A stretch of 64,000 bases of DNA, taken from the NCBI GenBank assembly GCA_014359475.1, contig JACIZI010000015.1, forward strand, positions 16,455-80,454, read 5' to 3'. Source of the stretch: Marinobacter sp. Lineage in GTDB: Bacteria > Pseudomonadota > Gammaproteobacteria > Pseudomonadales > Oleiphilaceae. Under the pieces are notes generated by a model. That model searched no databases and was not told where the DNA came from. It worked only from the letters and a program-made list of their open reading frames with translations. The number at the start of each line of letters is the position of its first letter. Position 1 is the stretch's first letter. Made by a program: the position numbers and the translations under genes. This document shows positions 62,300-64,000 of this stretch, in pieces.

Positions 62300-62785
62300 A
62301 TGGACGAGAAACGCACAGTACATGAGCTAAAGGCGGAAAATATAACTATTCGAGTCGACGGTTATTGGCTACGGCATTACGCCACAGATTTTCTTTCCGC
62401 TGCCAAATCATTTGAGGTCCCGGAAAATCGTTTTTCCCCCATTCCGTACTATCTGACATGTCACTCTATTGAACTCTCGTTAAAATCTTTTTTGTATACT
62501 GCCGGGTTCAAAAAGAAGGATCAAAAGAAGTTAAACCATGATTTAGTAAAGGCTCTCAACGTGGCTGAAGATAATGGATTGAATGCGCACATAGTAATTG
62601 AGGCTAGTGAACGAGATGCTCTTGAGAAAGCAAACAGGCTATATCCAAAGAAAGAGTTTGAATATTTTGAGAGCCTTCAAACAATATACGACCCTCATGA
62701 TTTTGACCTTGAAGTTCTAGCATCATTTGCGCAGCGTTTACTTGATGCAATTGAAAGCCCGGTTCGCGATTCAATTTACGAGTAA
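62300..62785 (+). CDS. Cassette 1: HEPN-like helical protein of unknown function
   Basis: A 161-residue protein in an AT-rich frame unlike the GC-rich genome. It is helical, with LTCHSIELSLKSFLYTAGF and KLNHDLVKALNVAEDNG, a pattern like HEPN-domain proteins (including those pairing with nucleotidyltransferases), although the RxxxxxH motif of HEPN ribonucleases is not evident. ATG 62300 is just after the attI core; no strong ribosome-binding site is seen. A toxin-like or tRNA/nucleotide-binding role is possible but unproven. It ends 22 bp before an attC site, as cassette genes do. Confidence 0.6.
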   Translation: MDEKRTVHELKAENITIRVDGYWLRHYATDFLSAAKSFEVPENRFSPIPYYLTCHSIELSLKSFLYTAGFKKKDQKKLNHDLVKALNVAEDNGLNAHIVIEASERDALEKANRLYPKKEFEYFESLQTIYDPHDFDLEVLASFAQRLLDAIESPVRDSIYE

Positions 62786-62806
62786 CGGTAGGTATGAGTT
62801 AATGTG

Positions 62807-62877
62807 GTTGAACAGTCGCTTCAACGGACAATTTTTTCGCTGGCGCTCTCAAATTTCCGTTGAGCGTGGCGTTAGCG
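62807..62877 (+). other. attC site of cassette 1
   Basis: CGCTTCAACGGA (62817-62828) and TCCGTTGAGCG (62856-62866) pair with one extra base in the first arm, the extrahelical base typical of attC. Outer boxes are GTTGAAC (62807) and GTTAGCG (62871). Size 71 bp. The junction with cassette 2 is at GTTAGCG. Confidence 0.7.
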
Positions 62878-62887
62878 GCAGCATAAG

Positions 62888-62946
62888 TTGTACCTTAGGT
62901 TGTACGTGTCGGCTGGCTGCTATACACTTGTACCGTAAACCGTACA
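62888..62946 (+). promoter_or_regulatory. YefM-YoeB operator/promoter inside cassette 2
   Basis: Four GTAC cores at 62890, 62902, 62930 and 62942 form two pairs, each spaced exactly 12 bp centre to centre, with 28 bp between pairs. E. coli YefM-YoeB binds TGTACA-core repeats spaced 12 bp. A possible -10 TATACA (62921-62926) lies between the pairs, so bound complex would block it. The cassette thus has its own autoregulated promoter. Confidence 0.7.
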
Positions 62947-62958
62947 GGAGAAAGCTCC

Positions 62959-63219
62959 ATGAGAATTATTTCATTCACTGAGGCTCGCAACGGCCTTAAA
63001 GCTGTGCTGGATGGTGTGGTCAACGATGCCGACACCACGGTGATTACACGCCGTGATTCAGAGGATGCGGTGGTAATGTCACTTGATTACTACAATAGCC
63101 TTATGGAAACAGTGCACCTTTTGCGTTCTCCTGCTAATGCAGAGCACCTCAATAAATCAATTGCGCAATTTAAGGCAGGAAAGGCAACTGAGCGTCAGTT
63201 GGTAGATGAAGATGAGTAG
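62959..63219 (+). CDS. yefM: Antitoxin of the YefM (Phd/RelB) family
   Basis: An 86-residue type II antitoxin. The N-terminal DNA-binding/dimer half is MRIISFTEARNGLKAVLDGV, with the family block TVITRRDSEDAVVMSLDYYN. The C-terminal half (NKSIAQFKAGKATERQL) is the toxin-binding tail. AGGAGAAAG lies about 8 nt before the ATG. It overlaps the toxin gene by 14 nt. Confidence 0.9.
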   Translation: MRIISFTEARNGLKAVLDGVVNDADTTVITRRDSEDAVVMSLDYYNSLMETVHLLRSPANAEHLNKSIAQFKAGKATERQLVDEDE

Positions 63220-63475
63220 TCGGTTGCTTTGTTGGACTGACGAAGCATGGAATGACTACGTCTATTGGCAAAGTCAGGATAAGAAGACCTTAAAACGGAT
63301 CAATAAGTTAATAGCTGACGTGAAGCGATCTCCGTTCGAAGGTATTGGTAAACCAGAAGCTCTCAAGGAAAACTTGGCTGGCTTCTGGTCGCGCCGCATT
63401 GATGAGACCAACCGCCTGGTGTATGCGGTGGAGGACTCGTCCATCACGATCATCTCATGCAGATACCACTATTGA
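63206..63475 (+). CDS. yoeB: Toxin of the YoeB family (ribosome-dependent mRNA endonuclease)
   Basis: An 89-residue RelE-fold toxin of the YoeB type: WTDEAWNDYVYWQSQDKKTL, INKLIADVKRSPFEGIGKPE with catalytic Glu, LAGFWSRRIDETNRLVYAV with catalytic Arg residues, and the C-terminal IISCRYHY ending in the catalytic His-Tyr. YoeB cuts mRNA in the ribosomal A site and is neutralised by YefM. ATG 63206 or ATG 63212 may start it. All key residues are present, so it is probably active. Confidence 0.92.
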   Translation: MKMSSRLLCWTDEAWNDYVYWQSQDKKTLKRINKLIADVKRSPFEGIGKPEALKENLAGFWSRRIDETNRLVYAVEDSSITIISCRYHY

Positions 63476-63485
63476 ACGGGCTGTC

Positions 63486-63561
63486 CGCTAGCAAGTGCGT
63501 CAACCGGACCGGTTTGTTCCGCTGCCGCTCCACAAATCGGCCCGTTACGCCAGCGTTATGC
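63486..63561 (+). other. attC site of cassette 2
   Basis: Outer box CGCTAGC (63486-63492) is complementary at 6 of 7 positions to GTTAGCG at 62871, the start of the same cassette, as expected for a cassette's own attC. Inner arms GCGTCAACCGG (63497-63507) and CCCGTTACGC (63541-63550) pair with one extra base. The site ends in GTTATGC (63555-63561). Size 76 bp. Confidence 0.7.
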
Positions 63562-63575
63562 AAAATGAGGAGCTT

Positions 63576-63851
63576 ATGACCCATAAAGCAAGACTCCATG
63601 AACTATTCGATGCAATGGCTAAGGAATTGCTTTCATTTATCAAGGAGTCTGAAAATGAATTTCCTGATGGATGGGTTCCGGCTACCTTTATTAAGGACCA
63701 GCTTGAACTTAAAAAATCTGCTTACCCTCAGGGCAATAAAATCGACCAAGAAACGGGATGGCTATTCGCAACATTGGCTAGGCACCTGCAGGACAAAAAT
63801 GCCGTAGCCTTTAAAAAATCAGGAACTCGTTCGTTCTACAAGTCAACCTGA
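63576..63851 (+). CDS. Cassette 3: hypothetical protein
   Basis: A 91-residue protein, MTHKARLHELFDAMAKELLS and onward, starting at ATG 63576 with GAGGAG 5 nt upstream and 14 nt after the attC core. It has an N-terminal amphipathic helix and a basic C-terminus (FKKSGTRSFYKST). No family is recognised; the segment ATFIKDQLELKKSAYP could form a small winged-helix-like unit. No attC follows it, so the cassette end is missing or degraded. Confidence 0.6.
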   Translation: MTHKARLHELFDAMAKELLSFIKESENEFPDGWVPATFIKDQLELKKSAYPQGNKIDQETGWLFATLARHLQDKNAVAFKKSGTRSFYKST

Positions 63852-64000
63852 GCACTTCGTATGACAGGTAAAAACATGCTCGACCAGGTGCATGAAATAC
63901 TGTTGGAGCTGATCAGTGCTAAGCTGGTCGGGACAGGTATCGAAGAAATCGCAGACCTGCCGCAGGCAGCGGGTGCAGAGGTCGATGGTTTTGGGGCTCT
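63843..64000 (-). pseudogene. Tyrosine recombinase/integrase N-terminal fragment at window edge
   Basis: Reading leftward from the edge, the frame gives SPKTIDLCTRCLRQVCDFFD then TCPDQLSTDQLQQYFMHLVE. This resembles the N-terminal SAM-like core-binding domain of tyrosine recombinases that begin RGLSPKTIxxY. After LVEH the reading turns to unrelated residues and stops (63843-63845), overlapping the end of cassette 3. It appears to be a truncated gene whose insertion may have removed cassette 3's attC. Only ~40 residues support this. Confidence 0.45.

Noticed and set aside
62881-62946. GTAC repeats as a short CRISPR-like array
   Set aside because: Repeats are only 4-6 bp with unequal spacers, and they fit a YefM-YoeB operator exactly.

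Overview
The window reads as a chromosomal stretch of a marine gammaproteobacterium, most likely Marinobacter or a close relative. Reasons: GC-rich coding sequence, Pseudomonas/E. coli-like operon order, a bacterial wax ester synthase, a PHA-associated small protein, the ~530-residue type of isocitrate lyase, and GC-rich intergenic hairpin repeats. The genus is an inference. No rRNA, tRNA or CRISPR was seen.

Layout. 1-3300: storage-lipid genes (wax ester synthase, alpha/beta hydrolase, PHA-system protein). 3366-9459: ubiE-ubiJ-ubiB, hisI-hisE, tatABC and rsmE, tightly packed. 9460-21720: an aerobactin-type siderophore island, with a divergent ShiF-like exporter, iucABCD, iutA, a FhuD-like binding protein and a fused FhuB-like permease. 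Two Fur-box-like sites flank its transcription units and no ABC ATPase is present. 21698-28777: DUF808 protein, the ygfB-pepP-ubiH-ubiI operon, and the divergent zapB-like/zapA/6S RNA/fau block in its classical order. 28930-33563: ilvA and rpiA (divergent), an acyl-CoA dehydrogenase, a pair of large palindromic repeats, ppa. 33671-38572: DUF2333 protein, a LapD-like degenerate GGDEF/EAL receptor and a divergent diguanylate cyclase. 38762-47792: aroQ, accBC, prmA, a zinc-ribbon protein, dusB-fis, purH, purD. 47919-58199: a CPA2 antiporter with a structured leader, an EgtB/SenA-type enzyme, aceA, a CASTOR/POLLUX-like channel, dauA, a macrodomain protein and a GH84 enzyme. 58242-58768: an internally deleted IS200/IS605 element. 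59105-61551: a CFA-synthase-family methyltransferase translationally coupled to a geranylgeranyl-reductase-like flavoprotein, behind a sigma-S-type -10.

The right end (61584-64000) is a decayed chromosomal integron. The integrase gene has lost its catalytic domain by internal deletion but still carries a near-perfect LexA box. Next come an attI-like junction, three AT-rich cassettes (a HEPN-like protein, YefM-YoeB with its own operator, and an unknown 91-residue protein) with two recognisable attC sites, and then a tyrosine-recombinase fragment at the window edge.

Most of the window is core metabolism. The parts most worth following up are the lipid-modifying gene pair, the covarying palindromic repeats, the antiporter leader, the fossil integron and the collapsed IS element.
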